From contig JAURYH010000005.1 in NCBI GenBank assembly GCA_030653975.1, positions 24,419 through 88,418 of the forward strand: a stretch of DNA of 64,000 nt, read 5' to 3'. Both the position numbers and the translations under genes were made by a program. A model generated the notes under the pieces. The model was not told the DNA's origin and ran no database searches. It worked only from the letters and a program-made list of their open reading frames with translations. This stretch comes from Hydrogenophaga sp. (GTDB lineage: Bacteria; Pseudomonadota; Gammaproteobacteria; Burkholderiales; Burkholderiaceae_C). Position 1 is the first letter of the stretch. The number at the start of each line of letters is the position of its first letter. Positions 35,027 to 42,920 of the stretch are shown one piece after another.

Positions 35027-35044
35027 ACCTCCCCGGGGGGAGGT
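35027..35044 (-). terminator. Weak hairpin between nosZ and nosR
   Basis: ACCTCCCC / GGGGAGGT forms a short stem with a tight loop 10 bases after the nosZ stop, followed on the minus strand by CCTGTTTTG and not a clean U-run. It may stabilise the nosZ 3' end or cut down readthrough to nosR. Confidence 0.4.
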
Positions 35045-35053
35045 TTTGAAGGC

Positions 35054-36979
35054 TTATGCCTCCACGATCATGCGGGTGCGCATCTCCAGGTGCAGGGCGT
35101 GGCAGAAGTGCGTGCAATAGCACCAGTACACGCCGGGGTCGCCCGCCGTGAAGGTGACGGAGGCGGTTTCGCCCGGGTTGACGATGAAGTTGACGTCGTG
35201 GTTCGGGATCGCGAAGCCGTGCGTCAGGTCTTCGATCTTGTCCAGGTTGGTCAGGATCAGCGTGACCTCGTCACCCGCCTTCACCTTGAACTCGCGCAGC
35301 GAGAAGGCCGGTGCCTGAGACGTCATCTTCACGGTCACCTTCTTGCCGTTGCGCACCACGCCCGAGTCCTTCGGGTCCTTGACGGCGTTCGGGAAGTCGT
35401 CGAGGCTGTAGACCTGCTTGGGCTTGACCAGGTCGCGCTTGAAGATGATGAAGTCGTGTGGTTCGCCGCGCACCGGGTGGTCGGCCAGCAGCACCATCTT
35501 CTCGCCCGACATGTCGATGATCTGCTCGTTCTCGGCGTGCAGCGGGCCCACTGGCAGGAAGCGGTCTTTCGAGAACTTGCAGCCCACGGCCAGGTACTTG
35601 CCGTCGGCGGCAATGGTCTCCGACTGCGAGCCGTTGATGTGGCCCGGCTGGTACTGCACGTCCAGGCGGTCGACCACGTACTTGGCGGCCTTGTCGCCGG
35701 CGTGGAACTTGATCGCGGCGTCCACGTTCCATTTCACGATCTGGCTGTCCAGGAACAGCGTGGTGTAGGCGTTGCCACGGCCGTCAAAGGCGGTGTGCAG
35801 CGGGCCCAGGCCGATCTCGACCTCGGCCACGATGGCGTCGTCCAGCTTCTCGACCTTGCCGTCGAACCATTCCAGCACCTTGGCCAGCTCGATCACCGTG
35901 GCGGTGGGCGAGAGCTTGCCGGCGCAGATGAAGTACTTCTGGTCCGGGCTGGCGTTGACGCCGTGCGGGTTCTTGGGCACCGACACGTAGGCGGTCAGCG
36001 CGGTCGTGGGATCCTGGTTGGTTGCTTGCGTGCCATCAACCACGGGCACCTTGGAGCTGCCGAAGGTCTTGAACTTGCCGGCCTTCACCGCCGCTTCGAT
36101 GCGGGCGATGTTGAAGAAGATGCAGGCATCGCGCTCGGCGGACATCATGTCCTCGTACCTCGCGCCCATCTCGGTGTTGTACTGGTTCGACGCGGCCAGC
36201 TTGCCGTCGTAGGACGTGGCCACCAGGTCGCAGTTGCCGTCGATCAGCACCTGCCAGCGCACTTCCATGGTTTCGGCGTCGACGCAGCTGAACAGGGAAC
36301 GGTACGTGCCCGCGTCCTCGAGGCCGGAGTTGGGCAGCGGAATGCCGAATTCGCCGCCGCAGAACACGCGCGTGGTGTAGTTGATGGCGGGGTCCACCGG
36401 ATCGCGTTTGTCGGGGAAGATGCCGTGGAAGCCCTGCACGTTGGGCAGCTGGGTGATCTTGTCGCAGATGAAGTAGTCCAGACGGATGCGTGCGATGCGG
36501 CTGTTGATCTTGTCGTTGATCCAGGCGTAGCGGCCGTCGTAGTTGCCGTCTTTGTACGAGGCGTGCGTGTGGTGGGTGTCACCCACGGTGTAGCGCAACG
36601 CGCCGTTGGGCTTGGTGCCCATGATCGCCTTGGACTCGTTGGTGATGCCCCAGCCCACCAGGGCGTCGGGCACGAAGCAGGGGATGCGAAGCAGTTCGCG
36701 ACCCGAGGGCAGGCCGAGCACACGCATGTCGCCGGTGTGGCCACCGCTCCACAGACCGTAGTAGGTGTCGAGTTCACCGGGCTTGAGGTGCGTGGCGTTG
36801 GCGCCGGCGTGTGCCGCATCGGGGGCCGCGGCCGGTGCCGTGGCGGGGGCGGCACCCGACTCCTTCTCGGTGCAGGCCGCGGCGCCCATCGTCAGTCCCG
36901 CCAGCGCGGCGGTGTTGAGAAAACGCCGGCGACCCCATACGGTGGTGTCGCTGGCAGACAAGGTGCTGTCGTCTTTCAT
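35054..36979 (-). CDS. nosZ: NosZ, nitrous oxide reductase (clade I, Tat)
   Basis: A 641-residue enzyme reducing N2O to N2 in the periplasm. The Tat signal WGRRRFLNTAALAG (RRRF at 17-20) places it in clade I. CuZ His ligands include DTHHTHASY and later histidines. The CuA cupredoxin domain at the C-terminus has WCYCTHFCHALHLEM (~614-628). The ATG at 36979 follows GAGG at good spacing and overlaps the stop of the small upstream gene by ATGA, which couples their translation. All catalytic motifs are intact. Confidence 0.97.
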   Translation of the reverse strand: MKDDSTLSASDTTVWGRRRFLNTAALAGLTMGAAACTEKESGAAPATAPAAAPDAAHAGANATHLKPGELDTYYGLWSGGHTGDMRVLGLPSGRELLRIPCFVPDALVGWGITNESKAIMGTKPNGALRYTVGDTHHTHASYKDGNYDGRYAWINDKINSRIARIRLDYFICDKITQLPNVQGFHGIFPDKRDPVDPAINYTTRVFCGGEFGIPLPNSGLEDAGTYRSLFSCVDAETMEVRWQVLIDGNCDLVATSYDGKLAASNQYNTEMGARYEDMMSAERDACIFFNIARIEAAVKAGKFKTFGSSKVPVVDGTQATNQDPTTALTAYVSVPKNPHGVNASPDQKYFICAGKLSPTATVIELAKVLEWFDGKVEKLDDAIVAEVEIGLGPLHTAFDGRGNAYTTLFLDSQIVKWNVDAAIKFHAGDKAAKYVVDRLDVQYQPGHINGSQSETIAADGKYLAVGCKFSKDRFLPVGPLHAENEQIIDMSGEKMVLLADHPVRGEPHDFIIFKRDLVKPKQVYSLDDFPNAVKDPKDSGVVRNGKKVTVKMTSQAPAFSLREFKVKAGDEVTLILTNLDKIEDLTHGFAIPNHDVNFIVNPGETASVTFTAGDPGVYWCYCTHFCHALHLEMRTRMIVEA

Positions 36980-37353
36980 GTGTGAACCTCTTGGGTCTGG
37001 TGATGGAAAAAGGGTGGGCCTCGCGCGGGAGGCGGCATGGCCACAGGGGCAGGGGGCACGCTGCTTTCGCCACCGGCCGCCAGCGTGTGAGGGCGCGGCC
37101 GTTCGGCGAACGCCGTCTCTGCGGGGGGTGCAGGCAAGGCGGCGGGCAGGCACAGGGCGCAGTCCAGCGTCGGGGTTGGCAGGCTGTCGGGGCTGTCGTC
37201 GGCGTTGACCCACTTGATGCCACTGCTGCCGCAGACCTCGGTCATGCCGTGTTGGGTCGGCAGGGGCGATGCAAAGACGATGCCCCAGCAGAACAGCAGG
37301 CACCACAGGACCCAGCGCTGCCGGGCTCGTGTGGGCTGGGTGAATGTGGGCAT
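36976..37353 (-). CDS. Small exported Cys protein heading the nos operon
   Basis: A 125-residue protein with signal peptide (WVLWCLLFCWGIVFASP). A short mature part contains EVCGSSGIKWVNADDSPDS and LDCALCLPAA, a Cys-x2-Cys motif. This layout is reminiscent of DUF2946-type proteins found with copper genes. The C-terminus is Pro/Ala rich and ends HHQTQEVHT. It is the first gene after the nos promoter and is translationally coupled to nosZ. A copper-binding or leader role is inferred from place and Cys motif only. Confidence 0.7.
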   Translation of the reverse strand: MPTFTQPTRARQRWVLWCLLFCWGIVFASPLPTQHGMTEVCGSSGIKWVNADDSPDSLPTPTLDCALCLPAALPAPPAETAFAERPRPHTLAAGGESSVPPAPVAMPPPARGPPFFHHQTQEVHT

Positions 37354-37373
37354 GCCCGGACTATAAGTCCGAT

Positions 37374-37396
37374 ATGATTCAAATGAAATGAATATT
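37374..37396. promoter_or_regulatory. NsrR-like dyad at the nos operon promoter
   Basis: ATGATTCAAAT-G-AAATGAATATT follows the 11-1-11 NsrR layout; the right arm matches AAATGCATNTT at all but one position, the left arm is weaker. It shares ATTCA-N7-TGAAT with the dyad at 28092-28114 and lies 27.5 bases from the FNR-type box, covering the -10 region. Confidence 0.55.
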
Positions 37397-37405
37397 TAAA
37401 AACGT

Positions 37406-37419
37406 TTGACCTGGATCAA
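37406..37419 (-). promoter_or_regulatory. FNR/DNR-type box at the nos operon promoter
   Basis: TTGAC-CTGG-ATCAA, with the same half-sites as the box at 28126-28139. Its centre is ~60 bases upstream of the first nos gene start on the minus strand. Activation under low oxygen or NO/nitrite by an FNR/DNR homologue encoded elsewhere is expected. Confidence 0.8.
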
Positions 37420-37778
37420 TGAATGCTGTCCCGTGGTCGCCTGCGCGCGGTGGTTGCGTGAGGTTGTCAGGACCGGCGCCGGTGCGCAGTGCGCAGTTTG
37501 ACCACGGCCTTGGCCACCGCACGCGCCACGTTGCGGGTTTCAATTTTCACCCGGGCAGGTGCCTTCGTTGCGCGCCGAGCCGCAGACCCGCGGCACCCGT
37601 GATCGCGTGGCCGGGTCCGGCCAGCGCGATAGCGTGGCATCCAGCGAATCCAAATCAAGGTCAACCCCCGGCTGGAAATTCTGGGGAGTCCAGTCTGGGC
37701 GCATGGCGCGGGTGCGTCTGTGTGACAGCCCACCCAAGCCTGGCGGGCGTGGCCGCGCGGGCTTTCAACGGGTCCGGG

Positions 37779-38162
37779 TCAGGCCGGGGCCCACCACCAG
37801 CCCGCCATCTTCATGCCGAGCACGGTGAGCAGCAGCGAGCCGAACAGATGCAGGCCCGCGGTACCGGTGGCCAGCAGCCAGCGGCCGTGTTGCAGCATGC
37901 TCACCACCTCCACCGAGAAGGTGGAAAACGTGGTCAGCGCGCCCAGAAAGCCCGTCACGATGGCGAGCCGCCAGGCCGGGTCGAGCTGCGTCTGGCTCTG
38001 GAAGAACACCACCGCCACCCCCACCAGCCAGGCCCCGGTCCAGTTGGCCGTCAGGGTCCCCCAGGGCAACACGGCATGGCCCTGGTTGAGCCAGAGGCTG
38101 AGCTGCCAGCGCGAGAGCGCGCCGATGCTGGCACCGAGGCTGATGGCGATGACTTGCAGCAT
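37779..38162 (-). CDS. crcB: CrcB/FluC fluoride ion channel
   Basis: A 127-residue four-helix membrane protein that exports fluoride as a dual-topology dimer. Family marks: GASIGALSRWQL, TLTANWTGAWLVG (pore Asn) and GFLGALTTFSTFSVEVVSML. It starts 14 bases after the rdgC stop, so the two may be co-transcribed; there is no room for a fluoride riboswitch in front of it. Confidence 0.93.
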   Translation of the reverse strand: MLQVIAISLGASIGALSRWQLSLWLNQGHAVLPWGTLTANWTGAWLVGVAVVFFQSQTQLDPAWRLAIVTGFLGALTTFSTFSVEVVSMLQHGRWLLATGTAGLHLFGSLLLTVLGMKMAGWWWAPA

Positions 38163-38176
38163 GGTTCAGTGGGGGG

Positions 38177-39181
38177 TCAAAACGGCGGATCGTCGTCGCC
38201 CACGGCGGTGACGGCTTCCTGCCTGGGCTTCGCCGGCGCGGTCGCCGGCGCATCGGGCATCGCCATGCCGGGCACGATCTCGCCGCCCAAGGCTTCGATG
38301 AGTTCGGGGATCAGCTTGCCCAGCTCGCCGGTGCTCAGCGCCACGTCGGTGTCGAAACCGCTCTCGCCATCGTCGGCGCGGTCGTCGAACACGCCTTCAA
38401 GAAACGCGAGCTTCTTGAGCTGCAGGGACTCGGTGAGAACAAAGCCGATGCGGCCTTCCCAGCTCATGGCCAGGCGCGTGGGCAGCTTGCCCTCGGTGAT
38501 GTGCTTGCGCACCTCGTCGGTGGCGAGGTTGTGGCGGGTGAACTTCACGACCGACTTCTCTTCATCGCCCGATTTCAGCTCGCACTCGCGCTCCACCGAG
38601 AAGCCGCCGGGCGCGCCGCCTTCGTCTTCGTCGGACACCGGGGCCGAGAGCCACGAGGTCATCGCGGTCTGCGGTGTGACAGCGGTCTGCAGCAGGGTGA
38701 GGGACAGGTCGTTGAAGGCGTTGACCAGCGCGGTCACCAGTTCGTCGAGCTTGCCCTGGCTGCTGGCGTCTGTGACCAGCAGGCCGTTGGCCAGGTCGAT
38801 CCAGACCCAGACGCTCATGCGGCGCGGAAAGGCCTGCGGCAGCAGGGACAGCAGCGCGTCTTCGCGCAACTCCTTCATCTGCTTCTTGCCGGGCTTGCGA
38901 CCGGTGGTGGCCTCGATGTGTTCGGCTTCTTCATCCGCCTTTTCGCGCACCACCGAACCAGGCACGGCCTTGGTCTCGATCATCAGCTTGAGGATGCGCT
39001 GTCCGGCCACGGACTCGGCCAGCGGGCCATGCGCCTCGCCGCGCGGCTCGACCCAGCCCACGGCCTTGTCCTGCGTGGCACCGCAGGGCACAAAACGGGC
39101 CACGTCGAGCGCGGTTTCCATCGACTCCAGCGTCGCCGTCCAGCCGGGCGCGATGCGGTAGATCGTTACATTCTTGAACAC
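38177..39181 (-). CDS. rdgC: RdgC, recombination-associated DNA-binding protein
   Basis: A 334-residue RdgC. Typical sequence: MFKNVTIYRIAPGW, CGATQDKAVGWVEPRG, LMIETKAVPGSVVREKADE, GRKPGKKQMKELREDALLSLLPQAFPR and VWIDLANGLLVTDASSQGK. It forms a ring-shaped dimer on DNA that limits RecA. The C-terminal ~30 residues (PATAPAKPRQEAVTAVGDDD) are an acidic/Pro extension. Confidence 0.95.
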   Translation of the reverse strand: MFKNVTIYRIAPGWTATLESMETALDVARFVPCGATQDKAVGWVEPRGEAHGPLAESVAGQRILKLMIETKAVPGSVVREKADEEAEHIEATTGRKPGKKQMKELREDALLSLLPQAFPRRMSVWVWIDLANGLLVTDASSQGKLDELVTALVNAFNDLSLTLLQTAVTPQTAMTSWLSAPVSDEDEGGAPGGFSVERECELKSGDEEKSVVKFTRHNLATDEVRKHITEGKLPTRLAMSWEGRIGFVLTESLQLKKLAFLEGVFDDRADDGESGFDTDVALSTGELGKLIPELIEALGGEIVPGMAMPDAPATAPAKPRQEAVTAVGDDDPPF

Positions 39182-39214
39182 GAAAATCCTTGGGTTGTGC
39201 CGGTGCGTTGTGGG

Positions 39215-39261
39215 CCGGCGCCCCGTCCCGACAGCGGGAGAGGGTTGGGGTGAGGGGCTTT
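39215..39261. repeat. Palindromic CTCTCCC-type repeat upstream of rdgC
   Basis: GCCCCGTCCCGACAGCGGGAG then AGGGTTGGGGTGAGGGG, the reverse-oriented relative of the elements at 3917-3958 and 41905-41945. It lies between pxpA and rdgC. Confidence 0.7.
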
Positions 39262-39287
39262 GATGATACCCAGCCCAATCCCGGGGG

Positions 39288-40061
39288 TCAGACCAGTGCG
39301 GTCAGCGGTGCGAGCCGGTAGCCTGCCACTTCCAGCGCGAGGCGGATCTGCTGCGCCGAGGCCACAGCGTCGGGCCCGTCGCCGTGCACGCAGATGCTGT
39401 GAATGGGGGTCGGCAGGCGCTGGCCGTCGGCGGTGACGATGCCGCCGGCGTCGAGCATGCGCAGCACGTGTTGCACGCAGGCGGGCGCGTCGTGCAGCAC
39501 GGCGCCGGGCTGTGAGCGCGGCGTGAGCTGACCGTCGCCCTGGTAGCTGCGGTCGGCAAACACCTCGCGACCCACGCGCAGGCCCGCCGCCTCGCCTGCC
39601 TGCTCCAGCGCCGAGAGGGCGGGCGCGAGCAGGATGAGTTCGCGGTCCAGCGCCCGCACGGCGCGCGCCACGGTGGCGGCCACCCCGGCGTCGGCGCAGG
39701 CGATGTTGTTGAGCGCGCCGTGCGGCTTGACGTGCGTGACCCGGCCGCCTTCGGCCGCGGCCATGGCCTGCAGGGCACCCACCTGGTAGAGGATGGTGGC
39801 TTCGAGCTCCCTGGCCGACAGCTGCATGGCGCGGCGGCCGAAGCCCTGCAGGTCGGGAAACGCCGGGTGCGCGCCCAGGCTCACGCCGTTGGCCAGCGCG
39901 AGGCGCACGGTGTCGCGCATCACCACCGGGTCGCCCGCGTGAAAACCGCAGGCGATGTTGGCGCTGCCAATCACCTGCAGCAGCGCCGCGTCGTCGCCCA
40001 TGCGCCAGGCGCCGAAGCTTTCGCCGAGGTCGGCGTTGAGGTTGATGCTTGTCGGGTTCAT
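39288..40061 (-). CDS. pxpA: PxpA, 5-oxoprolinase subunit A (LamB/YcsF family)
   Basis: A 257-residue subunit of ATP-dependent 5-oxoprolinase (5-oxo-L-proline to L-glutamate). Signatures: INLNADLGESFGAWRMGDDAALL, SANIACGFHAGDP, VKPHGALNN, ADRSYQGDGQLTPRSQPGAVLHD and ICVHGDGPDAV. It ends the pxpB-pxpC-pxpA operon, 13 bases after pxpC. Confidence 0.94.
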   Translation of the reverse strand: MNPTSINLNADLGESFGAWRMGDDAALLQVIGSANIACGFHAGDPVVMRDTVRLALANGVSLGAHPAFPDLQGFGRRAMQLSARELEATILYQVGALQAMAAAEGGRVTHVKPHGALNNIACADAGVAATVARAVRALDRELILLAPALSALEQAGEAAGLRVGREVFADRSYQGDGQLTPRSQPGAVLHDAPACVQHVLRMLDAGGIVTADGQRLPTPIHSICVHGDGPDAVASAQQIRLALEVAGYRLAPLTALV

Positions 40062-40074
40062 GAAGGGCTCCTTG

Positions 40075-41112
40075 TCATAGAGCGGCGTTCACCATGCCGC
40101 TCACGAGATTGGATGCGTAGAGCGCGGTTTCGTCCACCGTACCGGGTGGCAGGAAGGTCTCGCGCGAGGCGAGCCAGCGCTGCCAGCGTTCGTGTTCGTC
40201 CCGCAGGGCTTGGTGCGCCGCTGCGTGGCTCACGGCTTCAAAGCGCACGCGGATGCCGGGCCGCAGGTGCGCCAGCCGAGGCAGGTCGGCACTGATGACG
40301 GTGGCGATCTTGGGGTAGCCGCCCACGGTCTGGCCGTCGGCGAGCAGCACGATGGGCCGGCCGTTGGCAGGCACCTGGATGGCACCGGGTGTCACGCCGT
40401 CGGAGACGATGTCCGCCGCCGCAGCGTTGACGTGCGCCAGCGGTTCGCCCTGGAAGCGCAGGCCCATGCGGTCCTGCGCCGCGGTGGCTTCCCAGTCCTG
40501 GCTCAGGAACTGCGCGATGGCTTCGGCGGTGAAATGGTCTTGCTGCGGGCCGAGCAGCACGCGCACAGGGCCTTCGCCGGCCGTCCACGGCGAGCGGCAA
40601 CGCCACTCCCTGGGGTCGGCAAGCTGCCAGGCGCCGCAGGGCAGTTGATCGCCCGGTTGGAAGGCGCGGCCCAACACGCCATCCAGCCCGGCACGCCAGT
40701 AGCTGGAGCGGCTGCCCAGCTGTGGGTCCAGGCGCAGTCCGCCGGACACGGCCAGGTAGGCGCAGCCGCTCTCGGCCGCGCCGAGCAGCAGCTGGTCGCC
40801 TTCGCGCAAGGTGGCGCTGTGCCAGGCGGGCAGGGTGCTGCGGCCGCCGTCGATGCGCAGACAGGTGGCGCCGATACGGCCCGCCAGCGCCACACGCACC
40901 GGTCCTGCCTTCACGCGCAGCACCGTGCCCGTGCCACGCAGCTCCAGCACGGCGGCGTCCGCGGGGTTGCCGAGCAGCGCGTTGGCGGCCCGGGCCAGCG
41001 GCCCGTCGAGCCAGCCCGAGAGCGGCATGCCGTGGTGCCGGTGACCCGCGCGACCGCCGTCCTGCACGGTGGTGCCGATGCCGGGTTGAACGATCTCCAG
41101 CAGGCCGCTCAT
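40075..41112 (-). CDS. pxpC: PxpC, 5-oxoprolinase subunit C (KipA-like)
   Basis: A 345-residue subunit of the biotin-dependent carboxyltransferase-like family: LEIVQPGIGTTVQDGGRAGHRHHGMPLSGWLDGPLARAANALLGN, LAVSGGLRLDPQLGSRSSY, and GAIQVPANGRPIVLLADGQTVGGYPKIATVI. The start at 41112 overlaps the pxpB stop by ATGA. It works with PxpB (KipI) and PxpA. Confidence 0.94.
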   Translation of the reverse strand: MSGLLEIVQPGIGTTVQDGGRAGHRHHGMPLSGWLDGPLARAANALLGNPADAAVLELRGTGTVLRVKAGPVRVALAGRIGATCLRIDGGRSTLPAWHSATLREGDQLLLGAAESGCAYLAVSGGLRLDPQLGSRSSYWRAGLDGVLGRAFQPGDQLPCGAWQLADPREWRCRSPWTAGEGPVRVLLGPQQDHFTAEAIAQFLSQDWEATAAQDRMGLRFQGEPLAHVNAAAADIVSDGVTPGAIQVPANGRPIVLLADGQTVGGYPKIATVISADLPRLAHLRPGIRVRFEAVSHAAAHQALRDEHERWQRWLASRETFLPPGTVDETALYASNLVSGMVNAAL

Positions 41113-41864
41113 CGCTCGGGTGCTTTCAGAAACGTTTCGCGCGGCAGCCCACGAGCGATCTCGGCGGCCAGTCGGTCGTGGGTGGCGCGGTCCACCGCGT
41201 GGCAGCGCACCTCGTCGCCCGCCGCGAGCAGGGCCGGCTGGTCGGCGTGACGCAGATCGAACAGCACCACGGGCGTGCGACCGAGCAGGTTCCAGCCGCC
41301 GGGGCTTTCCCATGGATAGACCGCACACATCTCGCCGGCCACGGCCAGCGATTGCGCGGGCACCTTCTGGCGCGGCGCCGGGAGGCGGGGCATGTGCAGC
41401 TCGGGCGGCACGCCGCCCATGTACGGAAAGCCCGGCTGAAAGCCGAGCATGTAGACCCGGAAGGTGGCGGCCAGCAGGCGCTGGATCACCTCGTCCGGAC
41501 GCATGCCCTTGGCCTCGGCCAGCCGGGGCAGGTCGGGCGCGAAGTCGGCGTCGAAACACACCGGCAGGTGCCAGAGGCGGCCGGCCCGCATGTCCTGGTG
41601 ACCGTCCTGCGCCAGCACCAGCAGGCGCTCACCGAGCGCGGCGGCGTCGGCCTCCAGCGCGTCGTAGTGCACCGTGAGCGAGCGGAAGGTGGGCACCACA
41701 TCGGTGACCGCTGCCATCAACGGCTCCGCGCCACGCAACTGCGCCACCCGCTCGGCCAGGCCCATCACGCGGGCGTTGATGGCGGGGTCGATGGCGCTGC
41801 CGAACTCCAGCGTCCAGGCGCTGTCGCCGAGGGCGAGCAGGCGGGGGGGCATGTCAGGACTCAT
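41109..41864 (-). CDS. pxpB: PxpB, 5-oxoprolinase subunit B (KipI-like)
   Basis: A 251-residue subunit, cyclophilin-like fold: LLALGDSAWTLEFG, YMLGFQPGFPYMGGVP, PRLPAPRQKVPAQSLAVAGEMCAVYPWESPGGWNLLGRTP. The ATG at 41864 is preferred over a TTG at 41882 and ATG 41852; no start has a good Shine-Dalgarno. It is the first gene of the pxp operon. Confidence 0.92.
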   Translation of the reverse strand: MSPDMPPRLLALGDSAWTLEFGSAIDPAINARVMGLAERVAQLRGAEPLMAAVTDVVPTFRSLTVHYDALEADAAALGERLLVLAQDGHQDMRAGRLWHLPVCFDADFAPDLPRLAEAKGMRPDEVIQRLLAATFRVYMLGFQPGFPYMGGVPPELHMPRLPAPRQKVPAQSLAVAGEMCAVYPWESPGGWNLLGRTPVVLFDLRHADQPALLAAGDEVRCHAVDRATHDRLAAEIARGLPRETFLKAPER

Positions 41865-41904
41865 GGGCGAGATGGTGTGCAAAGGAGGCCCGGGCTCGGC
41901 GGCG

Positions 41905-41945
41905 GCCCCTCACCCCAGCCCTCTCCCCAGAGGGGCGAGGGAGCA
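41905..41945. repeat. Palindromic CTCTCCC-type repeat upstream of pxpB
   Basis: CCCCTCACCCCAGCCCTCTC then CCCAGAGGGGCGAGGGAGCA. It opens the ~331-base gene-free stretch between pxpB and the winged-helix gene, which is otherwise filled by two family B repeats. Confidence 0.7.
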
Positions 41946-41976
41946 AGGCACGAGACGCGAGCTGCAGAGGCGCCCA

Positions 41977-42063
41977 CATGCAGGGCAGCCGTGGAGCCGG
42001 CTCCGCCGGGCCACCAGCTGCATCCCCCCTCAAGGGGGAAGCTGCGAAGCGGCGCAGGGGGGA
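41977..42063. repeat. Dispersed repeat (family B), first of a tandem pair
   Basis: CCGGCTCCGCCGGGCCACCA, CCCCCCTCAAGGGGG, AAGCTGCGAAGCGGCGCAGG. Followed 36 bases later by a second copy in the same orientation. Confidence 0.78.
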
Positions 42064-42098
42064 GCAACAACCCCACCGGAGCGCGTGCCCCACCCAGA

Positions 42099-42175
42099 GC
42101 AGCCGTGGAACCGGCTTCGCCGGGCCACCAGCTGCGTCCCCCTCCGGGGGAAGCCGCGAAGCGGCGCAGGGGGCC
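42099..42175. repeat. Dispersed repeat (family B), second of a tandem pair
   Basis: GCAGCCGTGGAACCGGCTTC, GCCGGGCCACCAGCTGCGTC, then CCCCCTCCGGGGG and AAGCCGCGAAGCGGCGCAGG. Near-identical to the copy just before it, which suggests local duplication. Confidence 0.78.
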
Positions 42176-42195
42176 TTCACAGTACCGGGGGGCTT

Positions 42196-42744
42196 TCACA
42201 GTGAAGCCGCCGACCGCGCGGCCTGGTCGTACATGCCCGAGAGAACGCGCAGCAGGCGCGCCAGCTCGCCGATGTCCTTGTTGAGCGCGTCGTCCGCGTG
42301 CAGCGCCTGGATCAGGCATTGCTCGCGGATCTCGCGGTAGCGCTGCACGCTGACGCTGCCGGCTTCGGTGGCGGCGTAGGTGACTTCCTTGCCCGATTTG
42401 CTGGAGATCACCACGCCCAGGCTCACCAGCTTCTTGAGCGAGTAGTTCACCAGGTGCGTGTCCTCGATGTTCATGATGAAGCAGATGTCGGACAGGCGCT
42501 TGTCGCGCGCCCGGTGCGAGACGTGGTGCAGCACCAGCACGTCCAGCGGCATCAGGTCCTTCAACCCCGCGGCCGACATGCAGTGCACCACCCAGCGGTG
42601 GAAGGCGTTGCTGGCCACGATCAGGCCGAACTCGAACTCGCTCATCTCCGCGCTCTGCGGCGAGACCAGGTGCGCCGACGACACGATGTGCGAGCCGGTC
42701 GCCTTCGTGGCGGGCGTGCTTGTTGCTTTGGGTGTCTTGGCCAT
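42196..42744 (-). CDS. Winged-helix (MarR-like) transcriptional regulator
   Basis: A 182-residue regulator. After a Thr/Pro/Lys-rich N-terminus comes a winged-helix domain: VHCMSAAGLKDLMPLDVLVLHHVSHRARDKRLSDICFIMNIEDTHLVNYSLKKLVSLGVVISSKSGKEVTYAATEAG. A helical C-terminal part (REQCLIQALHADDALNKDIGELARLLRVLSGMYDQA) could dimerise. It is divergent from dctP and follows the pxp operon, so it may control the TRAP transporter, pxp genes, or both. The ligand is unknown. Confidence 0.84.
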   Translation of the reverse strand: MAKTPKATSTPATKATGSHIVSSAHLVSPQSAEMSEFEFGLIVASNAFHRWVVHCMSAAGLKDLMPLDVLVLHHVSHRARDKRLSDICFIMNIEDTHLVNYSLKKLVSLGVVISSKSGKEVTYAATEAGSVSVQRYREIREQCLIQALHADDALNKDIGELARLLRVLSGMYDQAARSAASL

Positions 42745-42795
42745 GGGTACTCTCCTGCGATGGCGCCGAGTTTAGATTTTTTGCTGATGATTTGC

Positions 42796-42808
42796 CAACG
42801 ATTTGTTG
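42796..42808. promoter_or_regulatory. Possible operator between the regulator and dctP
   Basis: CAAC-GATTT-GTTG, a perfect dyad inside an AT-rich island (GATGATTTGCCAACGATTTG then TTGACGATAA) in the divergent intergenic region. It is the best candidate site for the adjacent winged-helix regulator; no consensus is known to me. Confidence 0.35.
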
Positions 42809-42920
42809 ACGATAAGGGAAAACACCCATCACAATTCGCCTGCCCGGCGCCTACAGTCCGTGCACCCTTTCCCCGCAGGAAACTCCTGCGACCTGTTCCA
42901 CCTCACCCACCGGAGCTTCC

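Larger units (their letters stand above)
37354..37778. other. 425-base gene-free region upstream of the nos operon
   Basis: Positions 37354-37425 hold the nos promoter with NsrR-like dyad and FNR-type box. The rest to 37778, downstream of crcB, shows no credible gene, hairpin terminator or repeat. A long plus-strand frame starting at 37419 is antisense to crcB and rdgC and is not accepted. Confidence 0.55.

Noticed and set aside
32185..35049. Plus-strand reading frame of ~954 codons
   Set aside because: Antisense to nosR and nosD, which have complete family motifs; no family features.
34889..36985. Plus-strand reading frame of ~698 codons
   Set aside because: Antisense to nosZ; composition typical of a shadow.
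38163..38176. Fluoride riboswitch in front of crcB
   Set aside because: Only 14 bases separate rdgC and crcB, too short for the riboswitch.
37419..39161. Plus-strand frame opening right after the FNR-type box
   Set aside because: Antisense to crcB and rdgC, no Shine-Dalgarno and no recognisable motif.
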